Part shown: positions 7,544-15,883 of the stretch, in pieces
Numbering within the stretch: the stretch's first letter is position 1
Layout of the letters: the number at the start of each line of letters is the position of its first letter
Origin: CAYRUP01 sp964578975
Lineage (GTDB): Bacteria; Pseudomonadota; Gammaproteobacteria; DSM-16500
Length of the DNA: 30,778 nt
NCBI GenBank assembly: GCA_964578975.1
Contig: CAZOFA010000018.1
Span: forward strand, 1-30,778
Direction of reading: 5' to 3'
Notes under the pieces: model-generated
The model's input: only the letters and a program-made list of their open reading frames with translations
The model's database searches: none
Told to the model about the DNA's origin: nothing
Program-made: the position numbers and the translations under genes

Positions 7544-8913
7544 ACAGCTTGACCTAAATCTCTGGAACGCACATTGGCTAAAACATTTCGTTCAATTTGT
7601 TCTAACGTGGCGCCTTTCGTTTCTGGAATATAAAAATAAAAAACCAGCCAAGCAATAATGGTGATTACAAAGAATCCGCCGAATAAACTCGCCACACCAA
7701 ATCTATTAATTACAACAGGGACTAAGCTTGCGACAATGACATTCGCACCCCAATTAAATGCGACAGAAATTCCCATGCCGAGGCCGCGTACGCGTAATGG
7801 GAAAACTTCAGATGGAATGAGAAAACACGCCGGACCAATACTGATGCCGTGAAATGCCATAAAAATAATCGCGCTAATTAAAAATATCCATCCTAACGTC
7901 ATTGGATTTTGCACAAATGCAAAACCGAGTGTGATCATTAACAAAGTAATTAAGATGCCGACAGTTCCAATGAGCAGCGGAATTTTTCGGCCAATTTTAT
8001 CGATAAAGAACAGCGATGAAATGGTTGAAACCACTAACATCAACCCCATAAACATGGTGTAGAACGTCGCCATGCTGGCTGTTGCAAATCCGGTTTTTTG
8101 GAAAATGGTGGGTGCATAATAATTAAATGCATTAATTCCCACGGTTTGCGTGAAAAAACTAACCGCCGCACCAATGAAAATCACTTTCAAATATCGTGGA
8201 TCATCAAACAATTTTAGCAAAGTCACTTTGTCTTGAACCGCAATGTCCTGAATATCTTTGACGCGTGCGTTGGCTTCTTGATCTGAAAATAAAGTTTTTA
8301 AAATCGTTAAAGCTTCTTTGCTGCGATTTTGGATAATGAGCCAACGCGGACTTTCAGGTAAGGTAAAAACAGCGATCGCTAAAATCAATGCGGGAATGAC
8401 ACCGAGCCCAATCATTAAGCGCCAATTTCCCGAATAAGAAAATGCATACGACATCACGAAGGAAAGAAACACACCGATTTGAATAAATACCACGAATAAA
8501 TTCACTAACCATCCGCGATGTTTTTCATCGGCCACTTCTGCTGTATAGACTGGAGAGGTGGAAGAACCGACACCGATCGCGACGCCTAAAATGAGTCGGC
8601 CAATTATCAATACATAAACTTCGTGCGCAAACGCACACAAAATGGAACCAATCGTAAAAAAAAGCGCGGTCAAAAATAATGTTTTTTTGCGACCGAATAA
8701 ATCGCTGATTTCTCCGCTAATAATAGATGACAATAATGCCCCAAGCGGCACCATCGCGACTAACCAACCTTGCACACTATCTGAAATAACAAAAGTTTTC
8801 TTAATAAATAATAACGCGCCGGAAATTATTCCAGCATCATATCCAAATAACAAACCGGATAATGCAGAACAAAAAGCGATGACAATTAAATGATAGTATT
8901 TATTCATAGTCAT
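7540..8913 (-). CDS. MFS sugar porter, probable L-fucose:H+ symporter
   Basis: Inner-membrane transporter of 457 residues with about 12 hydrophobic segments. Sugar porter family signatures are clear: GYDAGIISGAL in helix 1, DLFGRKKT between helices 2 and 3, PESPRWL after helix 6, NAFNYYAPTIFQKTG in helix 7, PSEVFPLRVRGLG and the terminal PETKGATLEQIE. It is related to XylE, GalP and AraE rather than to FucP, the usual fucose porter. The substrate is inferred only from the operon. Starts at 8913 and 8907 (MTMNKY) are both possible; AGG lies a better distance from 8907. It is the first gene of the upstream fucose operon. Confidence 0.88.
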   Translation of the reverse strand: MTMNKYYHLIVIAFCSALSGLLFGYDAGIISGALLFIKKTFVISDSVQGWLVAMVPLGALLSSIISGEISDLFGRKKTLFLTALFFTIGSILCAFAHEVYVLIIGRLILGVAIGVGSSTSPVYTAEVADEKHRGWLVNLFVVFIQIGVFLSFVMSYAFSYSGNWRLMIGLGVIPALILAIAVFTLPESPRWLIIQNRSKEALTILKTLFSDQEANARVKDIQDIAVQDKVTLLKLFDDPRYLKVIFIGAAVSFFTQTVGINAFNYYAPTIFQKTGFATASMATFYTMFMGLMLVVSTISSLFFIDKIGRKIPLLIGTVGILITLLMITLGFAFVQNPMTLGWIFLISAIIFMAFHGISIGPACFLIPSEVFPLRVRGLGMGISVAFNWGANVIVASLVPVVINRFGVASLFGGFFVITIIAWLVFYFYIPETKGATLEQIERNVLANVRSRDLGQAV

Positions 8914-8917
8914 AACC

Positions 8918-8982
8918 TATACCAATTAATCCAAAAGATATTTGTCAACCATGAATATACTCATTTTGAGATAGATATACCA
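8918..8982 (-). promoter_or_regulatory. Candidate promoter/operator region of the transporter operon
   Basis: On the minus strand, upstream of the transporter, a consensus TTGACA lies at 8943..8948. TGGTATA occurs twice, at 8976..8982 (AGTGGTATATC) and 8918..8924 (ATTGGTATAGG). No good -10 box lies 16-18 bases after TTGACA, so the start of transcription is unclear. TGGTATA resembles half of the TTGGTATACCAA type of operator used by FCD-group GntR regulators of sugar acid genes. The 148-base gap also holds the hairpin at 8997..9037. Confidence 0.3.
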
Positions 8983-8996
8983 CTTAAATGCGAATT

Positions 8997-9037
8997 AAAC
9001 CGTGTCATTCCCGCCTGCTGCGGGAATGACACGGTTT
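8997..9037 (-). terminator. Perfect hairpin after lpxC: terminator or palindromic repeat
   Basis: Two perfect 18-base arms (8997..9014 and 9020..9037, AAACCGTGTCATTCCCGC and its complement) surround a 5-base loop. It lies 24 bases past the lpxC stop, in the right place to end the dcw/lpxC transcript and shield the fucose operon. The run of T after the stem is short, with most of it inside the stem. The GTCATTCCCGC core is also a common dispersed palindrome in proteobacteria, so it may be a mobile-type repeat serving as a terminator. Confidence 0.65.
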
Positions 9038-9061
9038 GATGAATAGTGGATTAAAAAGAAA

Positions 9062-9979
9062 TTAAGTATCGAGTATGAGAATGGGTTTTAAAAAAGAAAC
9101 AGCAGCTCGTTTTGGATCTTCGAACGTGACATATTCCCACGCTTCTTGTTTCGCAAGCAGTTTGCGTATCAAAATATTATTCAGAGCATGCCCTGATTTA
9201 TAACCGCTAAATGCACCAATCAAACTCGATCCTAAGAGATATAAATCACCAATCGCATCCAGAATTTTATGACGCACAAATTCATCTTCGTAACGTAAAC
9301 CATCTTCATTTAATACACGGTAATCATCTACCGCCACTGCATTATCTAAACTTGCGCCTAACGCAAGATCCATCGAACGTAGTTTTTCAAAGTCAGCCAT
9401 AAAACCAAACGTTCTTGCACGACTCACTTCTTTTACATAAGACGTACTGGAGAAATCCAGCGTCGCAGTTTTGCTATGATTTTTAAAAACGGGATGATCA
9501 AATTCAATTGAGAATGTTACTTTAAAACCATCGAAAGGCTCAAAACACGCCCATTTATCGCCTTCTTTCACGGTGACTTTACGTTTAATGCGAATAAAAC
9601 GTTTTGGCGCATGTTGTTCTTTTATGCCAGCGGATTGAACGAGAAAAACAAATGGCCCGGCGCTACCATCCATAATGGGAATTTCAGATGCTGTTACATC
9701 CACGTAAGCATTATCAATTCCTAAACCTGCAAGCGCTGAAAGTAAATGTTCGACGGTTGATACACGTATACCATCTTTGACGAGCGTGGTGGATAAACGA
9801 GTATCACCCACATTCTCAGCTAACGCTTTTATTTCCACAAGAGGTTCAAGATCGATACGCTGAAAAACAATCCCTGTGTTCGGTGGAGCTGGGCGCAATA
9901 TCAACTCGGCCCGCTCACCTCCATGTAATGTTATTCCTGTCGCCTTAATAACATTTTTTAAGGTTCTTTGCTTAATCAT
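9062..9979 (-). CDS. lpxC: UDP-3-O-acyl-N-acetylglucosamine deacetylase
   Basis: Cytoplasmic zinc enzyme that makes the committed step of lipid A synthesis; it shows that the organism has, or recently had, an LPS outer membrane. The 305-residue length is normal. Zinc ligands are visible as His78 (STVEHLLSAL), His237 and Asp241 (RHKILDAIGDLYLLG), with the catalytic-region His264 (KSGHALNN); each is one less than the Escherichia coli number. The FSGYKSGHALNN and SRARTFGF stretches are typical. It follows ftsZ as in many gammaproteobacteria. A 174-base gap with a hairpin separates them, so lpxC may have its own promoter, although I could not pick clear -35 and -10 boxes there. Confidence 0.97.
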   Translation of the reverse strand: MIKQRTLKNVIKATGITLHGGERAELILRPAPPNTGIVFQRIDLEPLVEIKALAENVGDTRLSTTLVKDGIRVSTVEHLLSALAGLGIDNAYVDVTASEIPIMDGSAGPFVFLVQSAGIKEQHAPKRFIRIKRKVTVKEGDKWACFEPFDGFKVTFSIEFDHPVFKNHSKTATLDFSSTSYVKEVSRARTFGFMADFEKLRSMDLALGASLDNAVAVDDYRVLNEDGLRYEDEFVRHKILDAIGDLYLLGSSLIGAFSGYKSGHALNNILIRKLLAKQEAWEYVTFEDPKRAAVSFLKPILILDT

Positions 9980-10116
9980 TCTATTTCACTTCTGAAATTA
10001 ACATTGGTCAATGGTAACACAAAAGGATTATGTGTTAAATTAATCATTTACCTATCCACCTTCTGTGTTGCCCTATATTAAGGCAGGTATTATCCTTAGA
10101 AATTACGACAAATGCA

Positions 10117-10144
10117 AACCATGAGTGCGCGTGCACTCATGGTT
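10117..10144 (-). terminator. Hairpin downstream of ftsZ
   Basis: Two perfect 12-base arms (AACCATGAGTGC and its complement) flank a 4-base loop, starting nine bases past the ftsZ stop. On the minus strand the stem is followed by TGCATTTG, a modest U-tract. It could end or attenuate the fts transcript before lpxC. Confidence 0.55.
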
Positions 10145-10153
10145 AATAATTTA

Positions 10154-11323
10154 TCAAGCCTCGACTTCTTCTTTGCGCCGTAAAAATGCAGGAATATCCA
10201 GATAATCCAACTCTTGTTCAGTTGTAACCGGAGGTTTTGAATGATTTGCGCTCGTCGCTGTTTGAGTATGACGACGCATCACTGCGGGTTTATCTAATTG
10301 GTGATAGTCGATTGAACCATCTGCTTTGGTGGAATCGATTAATCTGACCGGTGAACCTTGAGCTTGTTTACGACCCAACCCTGTCACAATCACGGTGACG
10401 CGAATTTCATCGCGTAATTCAGGGTCAATGACAGTTCCGACAACGACAGTCGCGCCATCAGAGGTAATATTCTTTATCGCATCACCCACTTCTTCAAACT
10501 CACCAATCGACATATCCAATCCGGCTGTGATATTCACTAACACGCCACGCGCACCAGTCATGTCGACATCTTCCAATAATGGACTTGAAATCGCAGCTTC
10601 TGCAGCAAGGCGCGCACGATTTTCGCCAGTGGCCACACCTGTACCCATCATCGCCATGCCCATTTCAGACATAACAGTTCTGACGTCAGCAAAGTCAACG
10701 TTAATCAACCCAGGACGTGTGATCAATTCAGCAATGCCTTGCACTGCACCACGCAATACATCATTCGCTGCTTTAAATGCATTAACGAGTGATACATTTT
10801 TGCCAAGCACGCTAAGCAATTTATTGTTGGGAATCGTAATTAATGAATCCACATATTGCGTCAAATTTGCAATACCTTGATCCGCCACATGCATACGCAC
10901 TTTTCCTTCAAAAGAAAAGGGTTTCGTCGTGACGGCAACCGTGAGAATGCCTAATTCTTTTGCGATTTGCGCGAAAATGGGAGCAGCACCTGTCCCCGTA
11001 CCACCGCCCATGCCGGCTGTTAAAAAAACCATATCCGCACCTGTTAATGCGGTTTTGATGCGTTCACGATCTTCTTCCGCCGAACGTCGACCGACTTCTG
11101 GATTTGCACCGGCACCGAGGCCACGTGTGATGGAATCACCTAATTGAATAATTGTATTAGCAGAAGAATTTTTTAATGCTTGCGCATCAGTGTTCGCACA
11201 AATAAATTCAACGCCTTCAATGGACGCTGACATCATGTGCTCAACTGCGTTTCCACCACCCCCACCAATTCCGACAACTTTAATGACTGCATTTTGTGGA
11301 TTTGTTTCCGCTAATTCAAACAT
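10154..11323 (-). CDS. ftsZ: Cell division GTPase FtsZ
   Basis: Tubulin-like GTPase that forms the Z ring at midcell. The 389-residue protein has the nucleotide-binding glycine loop at the N-terminus (GIGGGGGNAVEHM), the tubulin signature GGGTGTG at 106-112 and the T7 loop with Asn208, Asp210 and Asp213 (NVDFADVRTVM). A variable linker of about 50 residues follows. The C-terminal peptide YLDIPAFLRRK (374-384) binds FtsA and ZipA. AAAGGAG lies six bases before the ATG. ftsA lies 44 bases upstream, as usual. All key residues are present and the length is normal. Confidence 0.98.
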   Translation of the reverse strand: MFELAETNPQNAVIKVVGIGGGGGNAVEHMMSASIEGVEFICANTDAQALKNSSANTIIQLGDSITRGLGAGANPEVGRRSAEEDRERIKTALTGADMVFLTAGMGGGTGTGAAPIFAQIAKELGILTVAVTTKPFSFEGKVRMHVADQGIANLTQYVDSLITIPNNKLLSVLGKNVSLVNAFKAANDVLRGAVQGIAELITRPGLINVDFADVRTVMSEMGMAMMGTGVATGENRARLAAEAAISSPLLEDVDMTGARGVLVNITAGLDMSIGEFEEVGDAIKNITSDGATVVVGTVIDPELRDEIRVTVIVTGLGRKQAQGSPVRLIDSTKADGSIDYHQLDKPAVMRRHTQTATSANHSKPPVTTEQELDYLDIPAFLRRKEEVEA

Positions 11324-11367
11324 GGCAACTCCTTTAACTTATTCAAAAGGTGTATCAACCTAGATAA

Positions 11368-12600
11368 TTAAAAATTCCCCTGAAACCAACCCTTCATTCT
11401 GCCCAACAACCCTTTGATACTTGATTGTGTTATGACTTCTCGTGAAGTATCTCGTTGTTGCATTCCATAGAGGAGTAAACCTACTCCTGTCGCATACATG
11501 GGATTATTGATCACATCCGATAATCCTGTCACATGTTGCGGTACCCCAATACGCACAGGCATTTTAAATACGCGTTCGGCAAGCTCGGCGGCCCCTTCTA
11601 CTTTTGAGGCACCCCCTGTCAACACGATACCTGAGGCAATTAAATTTTCCAGACCACTGCGCCGAATTTCTGCGAGCACTAAGTTAAACAGTTCTTCGTA
11701 ACGTGCTTCAACCACTTCAGCCAGAGCGCGTCTGGAAAGATGTTTACCGGGACGATCACCTGAAGTTGGGATATCAATCATGTGATTCGTTTCAGCTAAA
11801 TCTTGTAATGCACAAGCGTATTTCAATTTAATTTCTTCCGCATTGCGCGCCGGTGTACGCAATGCAATGGCGATATCATTCGTCACTTGATCGCCTGCAA
11901 TGGGGATGACGGCCGTGTAACGCACCGAGCCATCGGTAAAGATAGCAATATCGGTGGTTCCACCCCCAATATCAATCATGCAAACGCCGAGTTCTTTTTC
12001 ATCGTCCGATAAAATCGATTGGCTTGAGGCGAATTGTTCTAACACAATATCACTTGCTGTCAATCCACAACGCTTCAAACATTTCACAATATTTTGCGCG
12101 GCGCTCACTGCACCGGTGACGATATGAACTTTTGCTTCTAGACGAACACCAGACATACCGATAGGTTCACGAATAGAATCTTGGCTATCGATGATAAATT
12201 CTTGCGGCAAAATATGCAGAATTCTTTGGTCGGCAGGAATTGCTACCGCTTTTGCTGCGTCAATCACGCGTTCCACATCGGTTTGTGTCACTTCATGATC
12301 ACGAATGGCAACAATACCGTGGGAATTAATGCTGCGAATATGACTGCCCGCAATTCCAGTAAACGCAGAATAAATCTGACAGCCAGCCATTAATTCAGCT
12401 TCTTCAACCGCACGCTGAATCGATTGCACTGTAGATTCTATGTTGACAACGACACCTCGTTTAAGTCCTTGGGATGGGTGTGAACCCAATCCAACAATAT
12501 TAAGTTTGCCTTCGTTGGTGACTTCACCCACGATTGCAACCACTTTTGAGGTCCCAATATCAATTCCAACCATCAAATCTTTATTTGGCTTCTTTGCCAT
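11368..12600 (-). CDS. ftsA: Cell division protein FtsA
   Basis: Actin-like ATPase that anchors FtsZ to the inner membrane and recruits later divisome proteins. The 410-residue protein begins with the phosphate-binding DLMVGIDIGTSKVVAIVGE, has IDIGGGTTDIAIF near 210-222 and GIVLTGGASKVEG near 323-335. It ends with an amphipathic membrane-targeting helix (SIKGLLGRMKGWFQGNF). The gene starts 15 bases after ftsQ and precedes ftsZ, giving the classical ftsQ-ftsA-ftsZ order. Nothing unusual was seen. Confidence 0.97.
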   Translation of the reverse strand: MAKKPNKDLMVGIDIGTSKVVAIVGEVTNEGKLNIVGLGSHPSQGLKRGVVVNIESTVQSIQRAVEEAELMAGCQIYSAFTGIAGSHIRSINSHGIVAIRDHEVTQTDVERVIDAAKAVAIPADQRILHILPQEFIIDSQDSIREPIGMSGVRLEAKVHIVTGAVSAAQNIVKCLKRCGLTASDIVLEQFASSQSILSDDEKELGVCMIDIGGGTTDIAIFTDGSVRYTAVIPIAGDQVTNDIAIALRTPARNAEEIKLKYACALQDLAETNHMIDIPTSGDRPGKHLSRRALAEVVEARYEELFNLVLAEIRRSGLENLIASGIVLTGGASKVEGAAELAERVFKMPVRIGVPQHVTGLSDVINNPMYATGVGLLLYGMQQRDTSREVITQSSIKGLLGRMKGWFQGNF

Positions 12601-12615
12601 AGTCGTATCTTCCAG

Positions 12616-13347
12616 TTAAGACACCGTTTTCCACCGTACCGCTAACCCATTCGGATAACGCAAATCCACATAGTCTATATCAGTCGCACGCTCACCAACT
12701 ACTTTTGGATACACTTTCACAAAATGGTTGATTCGAGTCAAGACATCTTTGTATCCAAGATGCACTTTCATGCCATCTGTAAATTCCATATTCCACGCGA
12801 AATACGGCGTCAACTCAAGTTGTGCAATTTTTAAATGCAATGGACGTAATAAGTGATTTATTTTTGAATAAAACGTTAGCATACGAATTTGATCACCCTC
12901 TGGGCCTAAAAAATGAGGAAGATTCGTTGGAATGGTGCTTACCTCAGGATTAAAAATTTCCCCCGACGCACTCAACAAACTCGTTTCATTCCAGCGTGCA
13001 ATGGGATTATGCTCAGTCACTTCAATGACAATTTGATTGGGCCAAACGCGTCTGACTGACACATCCGCCACCCAAGGCATTTGTAAAATACGTTCTTTAA
13101 TCAGATCCACATCAACTGTAAAAAATCCTTTCGTCACTAACGAGGCTAGCATCGATTGCATTTCGAGTGGATCAAGATGTTTGACGCCATAGACTTTCAC
13201 GTGCTGAATAGGAAATTGATTACTTTCTTTGATTTTGTTCACAGAAAACAGGCATAACAAAAACAATAACACGAATGAAAAAATTTTTATGCGCAGCATC
13301 CAGTGAAACTGAAACGATTGGCCTTTCCGTAGTCTGCCGAGCGCCAT
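12616..13347 (-). CDS. ftsQ: Cell division protein FtsQ
   Basis: Single-pass inner-membrane divisome protein that links the early ring to FtsB/FtsL and the septal synthase. From the ATG at 13347 it has 243 residues. These comprise a basic cytoplasmic N-terminus, one membrane helix at about 18-37 (LRIKIFSFVLLFLLCLFSV), a POTRA domain at about 46-115 (VKVYGVKHLDPLEMQ, WVADVSVRRVWPNQIVIEV) and a periplasmic FtsQ domain. A longer frame opens at 13407 inside murC, but AAGGAAA just before 13347 and the family layout favour the shorter start, which leaves a 19-base gap after murC. murB and ddl, often found here, are absent. Confidence 0.94.
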   Translation of the reverse strand: MALGRLRKGQSFQFHWMLRIKIFSFVLLFLLCLFSVNKIKESNQFPIQHVKVYGVKHLDPLEMQSMLASLVTKGFFTVDVDLIKERILQMPWVADVSVRRVWPNQIVIEVTEHNPIARWNETSLLSASGEIFNPEVSTIPTNLPHFLGPEGDQIRMLTFYSKINHLLRPLHLKIAQLELTPYFAWNMEFTDGMKVHLGYKDVLTRINHFVKVYPKVVGERATDIDYVDLRYPNGLAVRWKTVS

Positions 13348-13366
13348 AATTTTCCTTGTTATATCG

Positions 13367-14812
13367 TTAGTGTACCTCAGTTGATTGTAATTGCTGTACC
13401 GATTCACGCAACTCTGTTGCTGCTAAATGCGCCGCAATACCACCAATATTGCCCGCACCTTGCAATAATAAAATATCCCCATCACGCAAAATGGTTTGTA
13501 ATTGTGTCGCGAGTTCACCATGTTGCAAAACAAAATGTGGATCAATCGTGTGGCGATCACGTATTGTGTTTGCCAGCGCCAACCCATCTGCACCTGGAAT
13601 GGGTTTTTCACCCGCCGAATACACATCTAATAACACTAATACATCCGGTTGCGATAACACCTCACAAAAATCATTAAACAGATCTCGTGTACGCGAATAA
13701 CGATGCGGTTGATACACCATCACCAGACGACGCTCCGGCCAACTGTGTCTTGCTGCAAGTAATGTCGCGGCAATTTCACGTGGATGATGGCCATAATCAT
13801 CGATCAGCGTGATGGATCCACCTTGTGATAATTTAAAATCACCATAAATTTGAAAACGTCGACCAATACCGGCAAATTTATCGAGTGCCGCTTGAATGGC
13901 TCGATCAGATACTTTTAATTCACTGGCCACTGCAATTGCCGCCAAGGCATTTAATACGTTGTGTCTGCCCGGCAAATTTAACGTGACAGTTAATGGCGCT
14001 AAACCATTTGGACGTTTCACAATAAATTGCGTACGCGTTTCTTTTTGTGTGATGGATAACGCTTTAAAATCCGCATCATCGGTAAATCCATAGGTCACAA
14101 ATGGACGGGATATTTCTGATAACATATTTTTGATGACGGGATCATCCACGCAAAGCACCGCTAATCCATAAAACGGTAAGCGCTGTAAAAATTGAATAAA
14201 CGCAGCACGTAATTCTTGAAAATTATGGTTATACGTTGCCATGTGATCGGCATCAATATTGGTGACTACAGAAATCATCGGTTGTAAATATAAAAATGAC
14301 GCATCACTTTCATCGGCTTCCGCCACCAGATAACGACCGGTACCTAAACGCGCGTTACTGCCGGCACTATTTAAACGTCCACCAATCACAAACGTTGGAT
14401 CAACACCTTCTTCCGCTAAAATACTGGTGACCAGACTCGTGGTGGTCGTTTTACCGTGTGTTCCCGCAATGGCGATGCCGTAACGAAAACGCATGAGTTC
14501 ACCTAACATTTCTGCACGCGGCACAATCGGAATGTGTGCATTGCGTGCGGCGACCAGCTCAGGATTATCCATGTCAACCGCAGATGAGCGCACCACCACA
14601 TCCGCTTTTTCGACATAACTCGCTTGATGCCCTTGATAAATTTCAGCACCAATTGAACGTAGTCGTTTGGTTAACGCATTATCGGCCAAATCAGATCCAG
14701 ATACGCGATATCCTTGGCTCAATAACACTTCGGCAATCCCTGCCATTCCAACACCACCCACACCAACAAAGTGGATATGTTTAATTCGTCCCATTTCAAA
14801 TGTTAAGCTCAC
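13367..14812 (-). CDS. murC: UDP-N-acetylmuramate--L-alanine ligase
   Basis: Cytoplasmic ATP-dependent ligase adding L-Ala to UDP-MurNAc, first of the Mur ligases. The 481 residues include the Rossmann-like N-terminal loop HFVGVGGVGMAGIAEVL, the ATP loop at 117-124 (GTHGKTTT, Lys121), EADESDASFL and DDYGHHPREI. The start is a GTG at 14812 with AGGAG six bases before it; this site overlaps the murG stop. An ATG at 14794 would skip six residues. It follows murG by nine bases. All motifs are intact. Confidence 0.97.
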   Translation of the reverse strand: MSLTFEMGRIKHIHFVGVGGVGMAGIAEVLLSQGYRVSGSDLADNALTKRLRSIGAEIYQGHQASYVEKADVVVRSSAVDMDNPELVAARNAHIPIVPRAEMLGELMRFRYGIAIAGTHGKTTTTSLVTSILAEEGVDPTFVIGGRLNSAGSNARLGTGRYLVAEADESDASFLYLQPMISVVTNIDADHMATYNHNFQELRAAFIQFLQRLPFYGLAVLCVDDPVIKNMLSEISRPFVTYGFTDDADFKALSITQKETRTQFIVKRPNGLAPLTVTLNLPGRHNVLNALAAIAVASELKVSDRAIQAALDKFAGIGRRFQIYGDFKLSQGGSITLIDDYGHHPREIAATLLAARHSWPERRLVMVYQPHRYSRTRDLFNDFCEVLSQPDVLVLLDVYSAGEKPIPGADGLALANTIRDRHTIDPHFVLQHGELATQLQTILRDGDILLLQGAGNIGGIAAHLAATELRESVQQLQSTEVH

Positions 14813-14821
14813 TCACTTCTC

Positions 14822-15883
14822 CTAAATCATTTCTTTACAAATCGATACAATTTTTTCGGTCGCATCCACTTTACGCAATTGATAGGCCGCTTGCGCCATA
14901 TCCTGACAACGTGTGGGCGCAGCAATTAATTCTTGCAAAATCGCCGCTAACTTTTCTTCTGTCAGAGCGGATTGTTGAATCAATAATGCAGCACCGCTCG
15001 CCGCCATAAAATTTGCATTTGCGGTTTGATGATCATCAATCGCATAAGGAAATGGCACTAAAATCGCACCTATTCCCGCCGCACATAATTCAGCAACCGT
15101 TAAAGCACCCGATCGACTGACCACCAGATCCGCCCAGCGATACGCTTTATCCATCTCATGAATGAAAGGAACAATTTTAGCATTAATACCTGCCGCATGA
15201 TATGCCGCAACAGTCTCGGCAAAATGTTTTTCACCCGTTTGATGATAAACCTCTGGGCGTTGTTCTTTAGGTATGTGGGCTAAAGCTTTGGGTAGCAATT
15301 GATTGATGGCTGCGGCACCTAAACTACCGCCTAAAACTAATAATGATTTATTGTGCCGCATCGGCGGTGGTAGGGTAATCATTTCTTTACGCAATGGATT
15401 TCCGACCGTAATGACATTTAATTTTGTCGCAAACGTATTGGGAAAACCTTCCAATATTTTTTTTGCAATTCTCGACAACCATTTATTGGTCGTCCCTGGT
15501 TTTGCATTTTGTTCATGAATGATCAGTGGACATTTCTGTAACCAACTTGCAATTCCACCGGGTCCACTCACAAAACCACCCATGCCAATGACGACATCCG
15601 GTTTGAGTCGACGAATAATGCGCCACGCTTGTATGAGTGCGATCGTCACACGCCCTGGGGCTAATAAAATTCCGCTTAATCCTTTGCCGCGAATACCACT
15701 GATTGAAATAAAATGCAGTGCAATGCCGGCTTGATCCACTAATTTAGCTTCAAGACCTTTGCGCGTGCCCAACCAATCCACATGAATACCTTCTTCTTGC
15801 AAACGTTTGGCAATCGCCAGCCCCGGAAACACATGTCCGCCGGTACCACCTGCCATGATTAAAACACGTTGTAAATTACTCAT
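14822..15883 (-). CDS. murG: UDP-GlcNAc transferase to lipid I, MurG
   Basis: Peripheral inner-membrane glycosyltransferase that adds GlcNAc to lipid I, making lipid II. The 353-residue GT-B protein shows the glycine-rich loop MAGGTGGHVFPGLA near the N-terminus, VIGMGGFVSGPGG, IIHEQNAKPGTTN, GNPLRKE, LGGSLGA and the donor-site SRSGALTVAEL. It overlaps the ftsW end by eight bases, consistent with coupled synthesis of the lipid II producer and its neighbour in septal wall building. Length and motifs are normal. Confidence 0.97.
   Translation of the reverse strand: MSNLQRVLIMAGGTGGHVFPGLAIAKRLQEEGIHVDWLGTRKGLEAKLVDQAGIALHFISISGIRGKGLSGILLAPGRVTIALIQAWRIIRRLKPDVVIGMGGFVSGPGGIASWLQKCPLIIHEQNAKPGTTNKWLSRIAKKILEGFPNTFATKLNVITVGNPLRKEMITLPPPMRHNKSLLVLGGSLGAAAINQLLPKALAHIPKEQRPEVYHQTGEKHFAETVAAYHAAGINAKIVPFIHEMDKAYRWADLVVSRSGALTVAELCAAGIGAILVPFPYAIDDHQTANANFMAASGAALLIQQSALTEEKLAAILQELIAAPTRCQDMAQAAYQLRKVDATEKIVSICKEMI

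Noticed and set aside
10395..10880. 161-codon open frame on the plus strand opposite ftsZ
   Set aside because: It lies wholly within the certain ftsZ gene, its translation is low-complexity (Ser, Asn, Ile, Thr rich) and resembles no family; it is a shadow of ftsZ codon use.
13348..13407. Longer ftsQ start overlapping murC by 41 bases
   Set aside because: No ribosome site was found there, while AAGGAAA precedes the ATG at 13347 and the shorter protein has the expected FtsQ layout.
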